A stretch of DNA of 64,000 nt from CAYMRL01 sp964398985 (GCA_964398985.1 CAYNOS010000001.1:124001-188000), one strand, 5' to 3'; positions 52,957 through 61,557 are shown, counted from the first letter of the stretch. Numbers and translations: made by a program. Notes: generated by a model not told the origin, from the letters alone.

Positions 52957-53436
52957 TCAGGCTGCGGGAGTCACCAGATCGGTGTCCGGGTCGCCGGGAT
53001 GCGGATGGCCAAGGACCCTCGCGAGAGCCAGGGCTTGGCCCTTGTGGTGGAACTCGTGGGTGATCGGGTGCAGGATCAGCCAGCGGCGCGTCAGCGTCTC
53101 CTGGAACCCGCTCGAGTGCCGCCACACGAAGGGCTCGTCCCAGGCAGTGAACGTCGCCAGCGCACGAGCCACTGCCTCATCCACGCTGGTGAACACGGCG
53201 CGCAGCTCGGCTGCCGACCTCGCCTGTATCGTGCCCGGCGCCTCCCCGACCCCGCCTCGCGCCAGCCACACCAGGTAGCAGGACGCGATGTGCGAGTAGA
53301 TCCCGCTGAGGCTGCCGTAGGCGAAGTCGTCGCGCGACGCGTTGAGGACGCCAGCCGGCAGGCTCTCGAGCCAGTCGAGGACGCCGGATCTGGTGCGCCT
53401 GACGAGGGTGTAGAAGGTCTCGAGATCGTCAGCCAT
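52957..53436 (-). CDS. DinB family protein
   Basis: About 159 residues from the ATG at 53436 (a GTG at 53460 is the alternative). The three His of the DinB metal site appear in GIYSHIASCYLVW and HPITHEFHHKGQALALARVL. It is probably a metal-dependent four-helix-bundle enzyme of the YfiT/DinB group. It converges on the DUF393 gene. Confidence 0.88.
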   Translation of the reverse strand: MADDLETFYTLVRRTRSGVLDWLESLPAGVLNASRDDFAYGSLSGIYSHIASCYLVWLARGGVGEAPGTIQARSAAELRAVFTSVDEAVARALATFTAWDEPFVWRHSSGFQETLTRRWLILHPITHEFHHKGQALALARVLGHPHPGDPDTDLVTPAA

Positions 53437-53499
53437 GACACCAGGGTACTCGGGCTTCACCGGAGTCTTGCGAGCGCGGTCGCGCTGGGAACGGCCACG

Positions 53500-53751
53500 T
53501 CAGCGCGTCCCACCGACGCCGCGAGTCGGCTTCTCTGACCCGCGTGGACCGGAGTGATCGCGGCGGCCTAACGGCCAAGTCCTCCTGGGCCGCCGTGGGC
53601 TTGCCGCTGCCGCCACGCTGCGCCGTGGCTGCGGGAGGCGTGCGCTCTCCTTGGCCTGCTTGAGCAGCGCGTGCCGCCTGGCTTCCTGAATGAGTGACCG
53701 CTGCCTGCTCTTCACGAGCAGATCGCTGTAGATGAAGGTGTTCGCGTCCAT
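53500..53751 (-). CDS. Small hypothetical protein, basic
   Basis: An 83-residue frame with an AAGGAG site eight bases before the ATG at 53751, a strong translation signal. The first 35 residues (MDANTFIYSDLLVKSRQRSL and onward) look like a natural amphipathic helix. The remainder is Arg/Pro-rich and could partly be read-through of GC-rich DNA. Small proteins with similar starts are common in high-GC genomes and have no known function. It is divergent from the WYL regulator. Confidence 0.5.
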   Translation of the reverse strand: MDANTFIYSDLLVKSRQRSLIQEARRHALLKQAKESARLPQPRRSVAAAASPRRPRRTWPLGRRDHSGPRGSEKPTRGVGGTR

Positions 53752-53811
53752 GCTCTCCTTCTTCCCATGCGCCCTCTTCCTGTGGGCGCGGCGTCCAACG
53801 ACCGAAGCCTA

Positions 53812-53837
53812 GTCCCAAAAGCGGACAATAGTTGGAC
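53812..53837. promoter_or_regulatory. Phased half-site cluster upstream of the WYL regulator
   Basis: GTCC at 53812, GGAC at 53823 and GGAC at 53834 are each 11 bp apart, so all face one side of the helix. The first pair forms the inverted site GTCC-N7-GGAC. In addition GCGTCCAAC (53791-53799) and GTTGGACGC (53831-53839) form a 9-base inverted repeat. The cluster sits 24 bases before the regulator ATG. Autoregulation is the likely meaning. Confidence 0.5.
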
Positions 53838-53860
53838 GCTTTCGCGCTAACCTCTCTGTC

Positions 53861-54862
53861 ATGAGCAGCGCGCTCCCCAAGCGGCTTTTCGACCTCGTCG
53901 ACGAACTGCAGGGTCGCGGCCAAAAGACCGCCGCGGAGTTGGCCCAAGCCCTCGGCGTCTCGGAGCGAACCGTCAGGCGCGACCTCGAGCGCCTCATGGA
54001 CCTCGACCTGCCGGTAGAGACCAAACCTGGTCGCAACGGCGGCGTCAGCCTGCCGTCTGGCTCGTTGCTGCCGGCCGTGCGCTTCACCGACGACGAGATC
54101 CTGGCGCTGGTCGTCGGGCTAAAGGCGGCCGGCGCCAGCGGCGACGAGACGTTGGCGCGGGCCGCCGGCCGGGCCCTGGAAAGGCTCGAGACGGTCCTCT
54201 CGCCCAACACCAGGCAACGCGTCCAGGCCCTGCAGGAGGCGCTGGCGCCAGGGTTCGACGAGCCCGAGCGGGCGGTCCCGGCACCGAGCCAGCACGTGAT
54301 CGCCTTGGCGGAGGCCGTGCATCGTGGCACCAGGCTCGAGATCGGCTACCGCAGCGAGGACTCGCTGACGGAACGTGCGGTCGATCCGTACGGTCTGGCC
54401 AAGTTCGGGCCGTGGTACTTCGTCGGCTACTGCCACCTCAGGCAGGACCTGCGCACGTTCAGGGTCGACCGCATCCGCTGGTTGAGGCCCACCGGCGAGA
54501 CCTTCGCGAGGCCGGTGGAGTTCGACGCGTACCGCTTCGTCGGAGCCGCCATCGCCATGGCCCCCGGACAGGGCGACATCGTGTGCCGTGCGCTCCTCGG
54601 CACCGATATCCAGACCGCCAGCCGCGAGATCTCGTTGACCACGATGCTGCTCGAGCCGGTGGCGGCCGGCGTCAGGCTGACGGTGCGGGCCAACCAGCGC
54701 AGCCTCAGCTGGGTCGTCATGCAGCTGCTCAAGGTTCGCTTCGGGGTTCGGATCGAAGGGCCCGAGGCGCTCGTCGACGAAGCCAGGCGCCTGGCCTCGC
54801 GCTTGCTGGCGTTCGCGGGCGAGGATCCGTTGGCCGGCTACGCGACGCGGGCTGCCGAGTGA
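53861..54862 (+). CDS. HTH-WYL domain transcriptional regulator (YafY type)
   Basis: A 333-residue regulator. The N-terminal DeoR-type winged helix spans about 1-60, with recognition helix ALGVSERTVRRDLERLMDL. The WYL domain (about 140-220) includes YGLAKFGPWYFVGYCHLRQD and FRVDRIRWL. A WCX C-terminal domain ends near residue 325. WYL regulators sense small molecules or nucleic acids. GTG of the next gene overlaps its stop. Confidence 0.92.
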   Translation: MSSALPKRLFDLVDELQGRGQKTAAELAQALGVSERTVRRDLERLMDLDLPVETKPGRNGGVSLPSGSLLPAVRFTDDEILALVVGLKAAGASGDETLARAAGRALERLETVLSPNTRQRVQALQEALAPGFDEPERAVPAPSQHVIALAEAVHRGTRLEIGYRSEDSLTERAVDPYGLAKFGPWYFVGYCHLRQDLRTFRVDRIRWLRPTGETFARPVEFDAYRFVGAAIAMAPGQGDIVCRALLGTDIQTASREISLTTMLLEPVAAGVRLTVRANQRSLSWVVMQLLKVRFGVRIEGPEALVDEARRLASRLLAFAGEDPLAGYATRAAE

Positions 54863-55998
54863 ACGGGACAGCCCGGGTCCTGGCTGCCGCGAGAGTGCGC
54901 AGCGCGCTGCTGGGACCCAGGCGAGCCACCAGCCATTCCGACGCCGTCGGCCGCATGCTGGCGATTCAGTCCCAAGAGCACCAGTTCGCCAGGTGGTCGG
55001 TCGCTCAGCGCACCGCTCGTCCCGACGACTCGGCGATGCTTGCAGCGCTGGACAGCGGGGCGGTGATCCGGACCCACCTCCTGAGGCCGACCTGGCACTA
55101 CGTTCGCGGTGAGGATCTGCGCTGGCTGCAGGCCCTGACCGGTCCGCGGGTGAGGCGTTTGAGCGCAGGCTGGTACCGAAACCACGGCGCCGACGAGGAG
55201 TTCCTGGCGACCACCCGGCGCGTGGTCGAAAGGGCGCTTGCGAAGAGCGGAGCGCTGACCAGAGACGAGCTCAGAAGCGAGCTGCAGGCTGCCGGGGTAG
55301 ACGTCTCGGGGCAGCGGCTGGCGGCCGCGATGTTCGACCTGGAACTGACGTCGGTCGTGTGCTCGGGGCCGGTCCGTGAGAAGCGCGGAGGCGCCGGGCC
55401 AGGCGGCCGCCAACACACCTACGCCTTGGTCGAGGAACGGCTGGCGCCGACCGCGGCGCTGTCCGAGGAGGAAGCGACGAGCGAGCTGGTCAGGCGTTAC
55501 CTCGTCGGTCACGCACCGGCGACGTTGAAGGACCTGAGGTGGTGGTCGACCCTCACGCTCGACCAGCTGCGCCGGGGCGTCGCAGCGCTCGGAGAGGCCG
55601 TCGTCAGCGAGCGCGTCGGCGACACCGAGTACCTGTGGCTCGCCGCAGACCCGCCGGATGGCGACGGGCCGTCCGAGGAGGGATTCGAGCTGCTGCAGGT
55701 GTTCGACGAGCTGTTCGTCGGGTACGCCGAGACGCGCTCGCTGCTGGACCCTGACGGCGAGTTCGGGCCGGTGCTCCCGATCGGGTACACGAAGATGATG
55801 CACGTGGTGCTGGAGGGCGACGCCCTGGTCGGCCGCTGGCGCTCGGACCGACGCGGGGACGGCCTGACGCTGACCTTCGATCTCAAGCGGCCGCTGTCTC
55901 GCGAAGACGTCTCGAGACTCGAGCGCGCGGCCGTGGCTTACGGAGCGTTCGTGGGCAAGGAGGCGACGGTCGCTCTCCTCTCGCCGAGCACGCGCTGA
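54859..55998 (+). CDS. Winged-helix DNA-binding protein, AlkZ/AlkX-like (HTH_42)
   Basis: A 379-residue protein matching the HTH_42 family, which includes the interstrand-crosslink glycosylases AlkZ/YcaQ. AIQSQEHQFARWS (about 35-47) lies where the QxQ catalytic motif of AlkZ is found (here QSQ), and PTWHYVRGEDLRW and HAPATLKDLRWWSTL are family segments. Many members with Q-S-Q have no proven activity. It is translationally coupled to the WYL regulator. DNA repair or antibiotic self-resistance roles are possible. Confidence 0.8.
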   Translation: MNGTARVLAAARVRSALLGPRRATSHSDAVGRMLAIQSQEHQFARWSVAQRTARPDDSAMLAALDSGAVIRTHLLRPTWHYVRGEDLRWLQALTGPRVRRLSAGWYRNHGADEEFLATTRRVVERALAKSGALTRDELRSELQAAGVDVSGQRLAAAMFDLELTSVVCSGPVREKRGGAGPGGRQHTYALVEERLAPTAALSEEEATSELVRRYLVGHAPATLKDLRWWSTLTLDQLRRGVAALGEAVVSERVGDTEYLWLAADPPDGDGPSEEGFELLQVFDELFVGYAETRSLLDPDGEFGPVLPIGYTKMMHVVLEGDALVGRWRSDRRGDGLTLTFDLKRPLSREDVSRLERAAVAYGAFVGKEATVALLSPSTR

Positions 55999-57143
55999 GC
56001 GATCAGGGCTCCCGGCAACAGCGCCAGGATCGAGACGATCATCGCGGCGCTCATGCCGATCGTCTCCTGCAGGGCGCCGATACCGAGGTAGAGCACGCCG
56101 GCAGTTCCCCAGGTGAGGCCCATCATCATCCCTGACGCGGTGGCAACGGCGTGCGGCGCCATGTCCTGAGCGGCGACCACCATGATCGGCAGCCCGCCGT
56201 TGACCAGCGCGCCCGCTGCGGCCACCAGTACGAAGTACCAGACCGAGCCCGGCTGCACCAGGAACAGCGAGTACAACGGCACCATCGCCAGGAGCATGGT
56301 CCCGGTCACCAGCTGGACGCGTGTGAAGCGGTGCTCCACGAGCCCCGCGGCGATCCCGCCGAGCGCGCCGAAGAACGAGAACGTCGTCAGCGTCCAGAAC
56401 AGCGTGGCATCGGTGGGCTGCAGCCCGCGGACGTTGACGAGCCACAGCGGCACCCCGTTCATGACAGCGGTCCATGCCATCGAGCGCAGGATGCCGGCGA
56501 GACACAGCCGTCCAACCGGCCCCTTGAACAACTCGACGTCGAACACCTTGCTTCGCGGTGCATCCTGCACGCGCGGCTGGGCCGGCACCAGGAAGTACAC
56601 CAGCAAGCCGCAGATGACACCAGGGATCATCAGCAGCGGCGTCCACGCCAGCCAGCCCTGGATGATGAAAACGCCGATCACCAGTGGGCCGGCGCTCATG
56701 CCCATCGTTCCGCCGGCACTGAAGAGGCCGAGCGCGAGGCCGCCCTTCTTGGCCGCCGCCGAGCGGGCGAGGCTGGTGCCCGCCGGGTGGAAAGCCGCCG
56801 AGCCGAGCCCCCCGATCAGGAGCAGCGGAATCAGCAACCACGGCGAAGGGGCCGCGGCCATGCTCGAGAGCACCGCCGAGCTGGCGATCACGCCCGCCGC
56901 AGCCACCACGCGCCGACCGAACCTGTCGGCGACCGCCCCGAACAGCGGCTGCAGCACCGAGGAGCTGAACGACAAGGTGGCCACGAACAGGGCCAGCAGG
57001 ACCTCGCCGGCGCCGAAGCGTTGCTGGAAGGTTGGCAGTAGAGCGGCCAAGGTCCCCGAGAAGAAGTCGTTGGTGAAGTGGGTGATGAACAGCAGCACGG
57101 TGAGGGCCAGGCCACTCACCTGGATGGCGCGAATGCTCGACAC
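55938..57143 (-). CDS. MFS transporter
   Basis: A 401-residue protein with twelve predicted helices and the motif GAVADRFGRRVVAAAG (about 70-85). Layout resembles fosmidomycin-resistance/sugar-efflux style MFS proteins, with the early segment THFTNDFFSGTLAALLPTFQ. GTG start at 57143. Its 3' end overlaps the AlkZ-like gene by 61 bases, convergent. Cargo unknown. Confidence 0.85.
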   Translation of the reverse strand: MSSIRAIQVSGLALTVLLFITHFTNDFFSGTLAALLPTFQQRFGAGEVLLALFVATLSFSSSVLQPLFGAVADRFGRRVVAAAGVIASSAVLSSMAAAPSPWLLIPLLLIGGLGSAAFHPAGTSLARSAAAKKGGLALGLFSAGGTMGMSAGPLVIGVFIIQGWLAWTPLLMIPGVICGLLVYFLVPAQPRVQDAPRSKVFDVELFKGPVGRLCLAGILRSMAWTAVMNGVPLWLVNVRGLQPTDATLFWTLTTFSFFGALGGIAAGLVEHRFTRVQLVTGTMLLAMVPLYSLFLVQPGSVWYFVLVAAAGALVNGGLPIMVVAAQDMAPHAVATASGMMMGLTWGTAGVLYLGIGALQETIGMSAAMIVSILALLPGALIAQRVLGERRATVASLPTNAP

Positions 57144-57180
57144 TGCGCTAGCTTAGTCCTCGCGGGCGCTCACCACACGC

Positions 57181-58344
57181 TCAGGCGACGAACAACTCGC
57201 GCGGGAACCGGGTGATCCGCTCGCAGCCGGTCGCGGTGACTCTGACCGTTTCGGTGCATCCCATAGCGCCGAAACCTGGGAGCTGCACCCACGGCAGCAG
57301 GTGGAACGTCATGTTCTCCGCGAGCGCGCGCGTCTCGCCCGGCTTCATGCTGAGGATGTGGCCCTCGCCCCAATCGGGCGGCACCGCGATCCCGACCGAG
57401 TAGGCGACGCGCGACGCTTGTGTGCCCCCGAAGCCCGATTCGGCGATCACTTGACGCGCGACCTGGTCGACGTCCCCGGCTATCGCCCCGGGCTTGATGG
57501 CGTCGACGGCGGCGTCGAAAGCGGCTTGCACGGCGGTGAACGCCTGCAGCATCGCCTCATCGGGCTCGCCGATCATGACCGTTCGCATCATCGGCGCGTG
57601 ATAGCGGCTGCGACAACCGGCGGCCTCCAGGAACACCGAGTCGCCGACGCACAGCTTGCGGTGCCGCCAGGTGGCGTGGCCGATCGCGCCGCGCTCTCCC
57701 GAGGACACGAAGGGCACGATCGACGGCCACTCGCTGCCGGCGCGGATCATCGCCCCGAACAGTTCGGCGGCGACGTCGTCCTCGCTGGCGTCAGCGCGTA
57801 CGGCGTCGATGCCCGCCCGCATGCCGGCCTCCGTCGAGCGGGCGGCTTCGTTGATGCGCTCGATCTCGAGCTCTGACTTCACCACGCGCCCCTGCTCCAC
57901 CAGCCAAGAGCAGTCCACCCACTCGACATCCCGCATGAGCGCGAAGAGCCTATCCTGCTGGGCGGCCGTGAAGAACCAGCAGTCGCGCTCGAACCCGATG
58001 CGCCCCCTGTCCATGCCCATCGAGGTCAGCAACGTCGCGAGCTTCTCCATCGGGTCTTCCGAGTCCCAGTAGGCGACGTTGTGCTCCGGCTCGACCCAAC
58101 TGAGTGCGTCGACCCCGCTCACCTCCAGCAGACGCGAGAGCGCGGTCGGCTCGCCGTAGAGCGGCACGATCACTCCCTGCCACCAGTAGTGTCCGGGCGA
58201 CTCGAATCCCGTCAGGTAGGTGATGTTCTCGGGCGTGGTCGTCAGCATCGCGAACACGCCCATGGCCTCCATGCGCTCCCTCAGGGCGGCCAACCGGCTC
58301 TCGTACTCGTACATCGGGAACGGTAGTTGGTCGTGGTCGCGCAT
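57181..58344 (-). CDS. M24-fold hydrolase resembling ectoine hydrolase (DoeA/EutD)
   Basis: A 387-residue creatinase/aminopeptidase-fold protein with an N-terminal domain (about 10-150) and a pita-bread C-terminal domain. Classical M24 metal ligands are not conserved: the first Asp region reads SVFLEAAGC and the second YHAPMMRTVMIG lacks the Asp. The later segment is SVGIAVPPDWGEGHI in place of the His motif. This loss of ligands and the segments YHxPxxRT and PPDWGE resemble EutD/DoeA, a metal-independent ectoine hydrolase. The adjoining EhuABCD-type importer supports that. ATG at 58344 has AGGGAGA upstream; the longer frame is in the promoter region. Confidence 0.65.
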   Translation of the reverse strand: MRDHDQLPFPMYEYESRLAALRERMEAMGVFAMLTTTPENITYLTGFESPGHYWWQGVIVPLYGEPTALSRLLEVSGVDALSWVEPEHNVAYWDSEDPMEKLATLLTSMGMDRGRIGFERDCWFFTAAQQDRLFALMRDVEWVDCSWLVEQGRVVKSELEIERINEAARSTEAGMRAGIDAVRADASEDDVAAELFGAMIRAGSEWPSIVPFVSSGERGAIGHATWRHRKLCVGDSVFLEAAGCRSRYHAPMMRTVMIGEPDEAMLQAFTAVQAAFDAAVDAIKPGAIAGDVDQVARQVIAESGFGGTQASRVAYSVGIAVPPDWGEGHILSMKPGETRALAENMTFHLLPWVQLPGFGAMGCTETVRVTATGCERITRFPRELFVA

Positions 58345-58390
58345 CGCGTCTCCCTGGGGGCAGCTGCAACGGAGTTGGCTCAGCGCGCGG

Positions 58391-58419
58391 TTGACATGAC
58401 ACGGGCGCGCCCTTACACT
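58391..58419 (+). promoter_or_regulatory. Sigma-70-type promoter for the GntR-Ehu operon
   Basis: TTGACA (58391-58396), a 17-base spacer and TACACT (58414-58419) give a near-consensus promoter reading rightward, with the start near 58426 and a leader of about 118 bases. The palindrome TTGTATACAA lies about 11 bases after the start. Confidence 0.7.
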
Positions 58420-58436
58420 CCAAGAGAATCGGCAGC

Positions 58437-58446
58437 TTGTATACAA
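58437..58446. promoter_or_regulatory. Palindromic operator TTGTATACAA (GntR/FCD type)
   Basis: A perfect 10-base palindrome of the kind bound by FCD-type GntR regulators. It lies between the predicted starts of the two opposed promoters, about 10-20 bases inside both leaders, so one bound dimer would block both transcripts. The GntR gene at 58544 is the obvious candidate binder. Confidence 0.65.
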
Positions 58447-58462
58447 CTAGCGTACGAGCTGC

Positions 58463-58491
58463 ATTCTAGTCTTACTGGGCGTGCCGGTCAA
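58463..58491 (-). promoter_or_regulatory. Sigma-70-type promoter for the M24 hydrolase
   Basis: Reading leftward, TTGACC (58491-58486), a 17-base spacer and TAGAAT (58468-58463) form a good promoter with the start near 58456 and a leader of about 112 bases. It faces the rightward promoter at 58391-58419, so the two transcripts would overlap for about 30 bases. Confidence 0.65.
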
Positions 58492-58543
58492 TCGCGCCGC
58501 CGCGTCACCCGCCCAGGAGCATCGTTCATTTCGGAAAGGCAGC

Positions 58544-59263
58544 ATGCCGGAAGCCAAAGATGTCCAGTCCATATACCGGGCCCTTCGCGAACGCGTCGCC
58601 CTGATGGACTACGGACCCGGCAGCCTGCTCTCGGAGAACCGGCTGGCGAAGGAGTTCGCCGTCAGCCGCACTCCGATTCGGCAGGCGCTTCAGCGGCTCG
58701 AGTTCGATGGCCTCGTCACCGTCGAACGCGGCGTCGGCACGGTGATCTCGCCCATCGACATGGTCTACCTCAAGCAGGTCTACGACCTCAGGCTGAAGTT
58801 GATCGACGTGATCGCCGAACTGCGCGCCAACTGGGTCTCGCCTGACGAGGTGGCCGCGCTGCGCGACCTCGACCGCGAGGTCCTCGCCATGTCGGAAGGC
58901 GGCTCGCCCAGGGGGCTGGCGAAAGCCTACCTGCGCTTCAACGAGGCCGTGACGCGCGCCATCGGCAACCAGCCCCTGCGAGAGATCGCCGACCGGCTCT
59001 TCTATCTCACCGCCAGGGTGTGGCTGCAAGTGCTGCCGGAGCTCGACTGGCGCGAAGAGGTCGAGTTCGTCTCCGACGAGATAGCCAGGGCGGCCGACGC
59101 GCTCGAGCGTGGCGACATGCCGGCCTTGGCCGCAACACGCCGCCAGCACATGATCGGCTGCATACGGCGCATCAACGCGTACCTCGGGGACTTCGATCTC
59201 GAAGGACCGACGAGCGCCCACCCTGCGCCGTCCCCGAACGGCGCTAGAGGAGGAAACAGATGA
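58544..59263 (+). CDS. GntR family regulator (FCD type)
   Basis: A 239-residue regulator. The winged helix (about 5-70) has the recognition part ENRLAKEFAVSRTPIRQALQ and the wing LVTVERGVGTVIS. The all-helical FCD effector domain follows (about 75-220), with His in RRQHMIGCI as a likely metal/ligand residue. ATG at 58544 with GGAAAGG upstream. Stop overlaps the PLP enzyme ATG (ATGA). It likely represses this locus through TTGTATACAA and responds to a pathway metabolite. Confidence 0.9.
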   Translation: MPEAKDVQSIYRALRERVALMDYGPGSLLSENRLAKEFAVSRTPIRQALQRLEFDGLVTVERGVGTVISPIDMVYLKQVYDLRLKLIDVIAELRANWVSPDEVAALRDLDREVLAMSEGGSPRGLAKAYLRFNEAVTRAIGNQPLREIADRLFYLTARVWLQVLPELDWREEVEFVSDEIARAADALERGDMPALAATRRQHMIGCIRRINAYLGDFDLEGPTSAHPAPSPNGARGGNR

Positions 59264-60468
59264 AGGGCAGCGCAACGAAGCCCGCGACGCTGGCCATCTG
59301 GGGGGGCGAGGAGTCCGAGCTGATCGCCGGCGCCACGCAGGTCCCCGTCGTCAACAGCGTCGCCTTCGGCTACGACGATCTCGACCATTGGCGCGACGTG
59401 GCGCTCGGCAACGCCGAGGGTCACATCTACGGTCGCAACACGAACCCCACGACTGCCGTCTTCGAGGAGAAGATCCGGTTGCTCGAGAACGCCGAGGCCG
59501 CCACCAGCTTCGCGACCGGCATGGCGGCGATCAGCGCGACGCTGTTCTCACTCCTCAAGCCGGGCGACCGGGTCGTCTCCGTCAAGGACACCTACGGCGG
59601 AACCAACCGGCTGTTCCTCGACTACGTTCCCCGCTTCGGGATCGAAGCTGCGTTGTGCGACACCGAGGACACCGCTCAGATACTGGCGGAGATCGACGCC
59701 GGCTGTCAGGTCGTCTATCTCGAAACGCCCACCAACCCGACCTGCAAGGTCCTGGACATCGAGTTGCTGGCCGGTCGCGCCAAGGCCCAGGGCGCCGTGG
59801 TGGTGGTCGACAACACCTTCGCCACCCCCATCAATCAGAACCCGTTGGCGCTGGGCGCCGACCTCGTCGTTCACAGCGCCACCAAATACCTCGGCGGCCA
59901 CGCCGACGCGCTCGGAGGCGCCCTCTGCGGCTCGCGCGAGTTGGTGGAGCGCGTCTTTCGCTACCGCGAAGTGAACGGCGCGACGCTGCACCCGGAGGCC
60001 GCCTACATGCTGCTGCGCGGCATGAAGACGCTCGCGCTGAGAGTCGAGCGGCAGAACGAGACGGCGATGAAGGTGGCGCGCTTCCTCGACTCGCACGCTT
60101 TCGTCGAGCGCGTCTTCTACCCGGGCTTGGAGAGCCACCCGAACCACGACGTCGCCAGGCGCCAGATGCGCGGCTTCGGCGGCATGTTGTCCTTCCAACT
60201 GAAAAGCGACTTCGAGGCGGTGAAGGCCATGCTGCCGCGCTTGCGCTTCGCGCATCGGGCCGCCAACCTGGGCGCCGTCGAGACCACCGTGGCGCCCCCA
60301 CGCACCGGCAGCCACGTCGAGCTGTCGGAACAGGAGCGCAGCGCGATGGGCATCCCGGAGACCCTGGTGCGCTACTCGGCCGGGATCGAGGACGCCGGCG
60401 ACCTCATCGAAGACCTGAGTCAGGCACTCGCCTACGCCGCCGCGCGGCACCAGACGGTGCCCATCTGA
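59260..60468 (+). CDS. Cys/Met metabolism PLP-dependent enzyme (cystathionine gamma-synthase family)
   Basis: A 402-residue fold-type I enzyme. The PLP lysine is Lys209 in HSATKYLGGHADALGG; other landmarks are ATSFATGMAAISATLFSLLK, VYLETPTNPTCKV and VVDNTFATPINQNPL. It belongs to the trans-sulfuration group (synthase, lyase or methionine gamma-lyase). Here it is coupled to a GntR regulator and followed by an amino-acid-type importer, so its substrate may be a product of the imported solute and not sulfur amino acids. That is inference. Confidence 0.88.
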   Translation: MKGSATKPATLAIWGGEESELIAGATQVPVVNSVAFGYDDLDHWRDVALGNAEGHIYGRNTNPTTAVFEEKIRLLENAEAATSFATGMAAISATLFSLLKPGDRVVSVKDTYGGTNRLFLDYVPRFGIEAALCDTEDTAQILAEIDAGCQVVYLETPTNPTCKVLDIELLAGRAKAQGAVVVVDNTFATPINQNPLALGADLVVHSATKYLGGHADALGGALCGSRELVERVFRYREVNGATLHPEAAYMLLRGMKTLALRVERQNETAMKVARFLDSHAFVERVFYPGLESHPNHDVARRQMRGFGGMLSFQLKSDFEAVKAMLPRLRFAHRAANLGAVETTVAPPRTGSHVELSEQERSAMGIPETLVRYSAGIEDAGDLIEDLSQALAYAAARHQTVPI

Positions 60469-60582
60469 ACGACCGAGCGCGGCGCGGGCGGCCGTTATTC
60501 CGCCCTCGTCGAGCGCAAAGAGATTTCGCCCAGGACCGAGCGCCTCAGCGCTCGTTCCTACCGGACTCCGGAGGGGAGCAGC

Positions 60583-61422
60583 GTGACCGAGCCATCACCT
60601 CCAAACGTCAGTGACCGGTCCACCGAGCAGCACGCGGCCACCGCAGCGAACGGCAAGCCGATGGTGCGCTTCGAGAAGGTGCGCAAGGCCTACGGTGATC
60701 TCGTGGTGCTCGACGACCTGGACTTCCAGGCCGCCGAGAACGAGAAGGTCGCGATCATCGGGCCCAGCGGCTCCGGCAAGACCACCATCTTGCGCGTGCT
60801 GATGACTCTGGTGGAGCCCGATCGCGGCCGCGTTTTCGTGGACGGCAACCCTTTGTGGCACCGGGTCGTCAACGGCCAAGAGGTGCCGGCGAACGCCAGA
60901 CACCTCCACAGAGTGCGCAGCGACATCGGCATGGTCTTCCAGCACTTCAACCTGTTCCCGAACATGAACGTGCTCAGGAACGTGACCGAGGCGCCCATCC
61001 ACGTGCGTGGGATGTCGAAGCGTGACGCGATCGAGCTCGGCCGCGAGCTTCTCGACAGGGTGGGGTTGGGCGACAAGCTCGACCAGTTCCCCGGCCAGCT
61101 CTCGGGAGGCCAGAAGCAGCGCGTTGCGATCGCCCGCGCCCTCGCGATGGAACCGAAGGTGATGCTCTTCGACGAGGTCACCAGCGCCCTCGACCCCGAG
61201 CTCGTGGGCGAAGTGCTCAGCATCCTCAGGCGGTTGGCGCACGAGACCCAGATGACGATGCTGATCGTCACTCACGAGATGCGCTTCGCGCGCGACGTCG
61301 CCGACCGGGTGATCTTCTTCGACGGCGGCAGGGTCGCGGAGGAGGGCCCTCCGGAGAAGATCTTCTCGGAACCCGAGAACCCCAGGACCAAGGAGTTCCT
61401 GAGCGCTGTCCTGAGCCATTAG
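60583..61422 (+). CDS. ehuA: Polar amino acid/ectoine-type ABC importer ATPase (EhuA-like)
   Basis: A 279-residue ATPase with Walker A GPSGSGKTT, Q-loop MVFQHFNLFPNMNVLRN, signature LSGGQKQRVAIARAL, Walker B VMLFDEVTSALDPE and switch His in VTHEMRFA. An unstructured start of about 25 residues precedes the domain. The insertion NPLWHRVVNGQEVPANARHL is typical of EhuA. GTG start at 60583 with GGAGGGG upstream. Gap from the PLP gene is 114 bases with no other feature seen. Confidence 0.82.
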   Translation: MTEPSPPNVSDRSTEQHAATAANGKPMVRFEKVRKAYGDLVVLDDLDFQAAENEKVAIIGPSGSGKTTILRVLMTLVEPDRGRVFVDGNPLWHRVVNGQEVPANARHLHRVRSDIGMVFQHFNLFPNMNVLRNVTEAPIHVRGMSKRDAIELGRELLDRVGLGDKLDQFPGQLSGGQKQRVAIARALAMEPKVMLFDEVTSALDPELVGEVLSILRRLAHETQMTMLIVTHEMRFARDVADRVIFFDGGRVAEEGPPEKIFSEPENPRTKEFLSAVLSH

Positions 61423-61488
61423 CTCAGCTGCGGCGCCTACGCTAGCCAACCCGTCCAGATCGCCTGAACCGACCGAGAGGAGGAAGAC

Positions 61489-61557
61489 ATGCGCGAAGCT
61501 GCCGCTCCCGAACGGCCTGCCGGCCAACGTCTCACCGGCCCGTCCCCACCCGGATAG
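61489..61557 (+). CDS. Very short open frame with strong ribosome site (possible leader peptide)
   Basis: A 22-codon frame (MREAAAPERPAGQR and on to PPG) runs from ATG 61489 to TAG 61555-61557, preceded by GAGGAGG with five bases spacing. It lies between ehuA and ehuB in a 200-base gap, which is longer than needed. It may be a leader peptide that sets ehuB translation, or a remnant start. Evidence is the ribosome site only. Confidence 0.35.
   Translation: MREAAAPERPAGQRLTGPSPPG

Noticed and set aside
54838..56841. 667-codon minus-strand frame across two genes
   Set aside because: Runs through the MFS and AlkZ-like genes in a non-coding frame; no ribosome site or domain.
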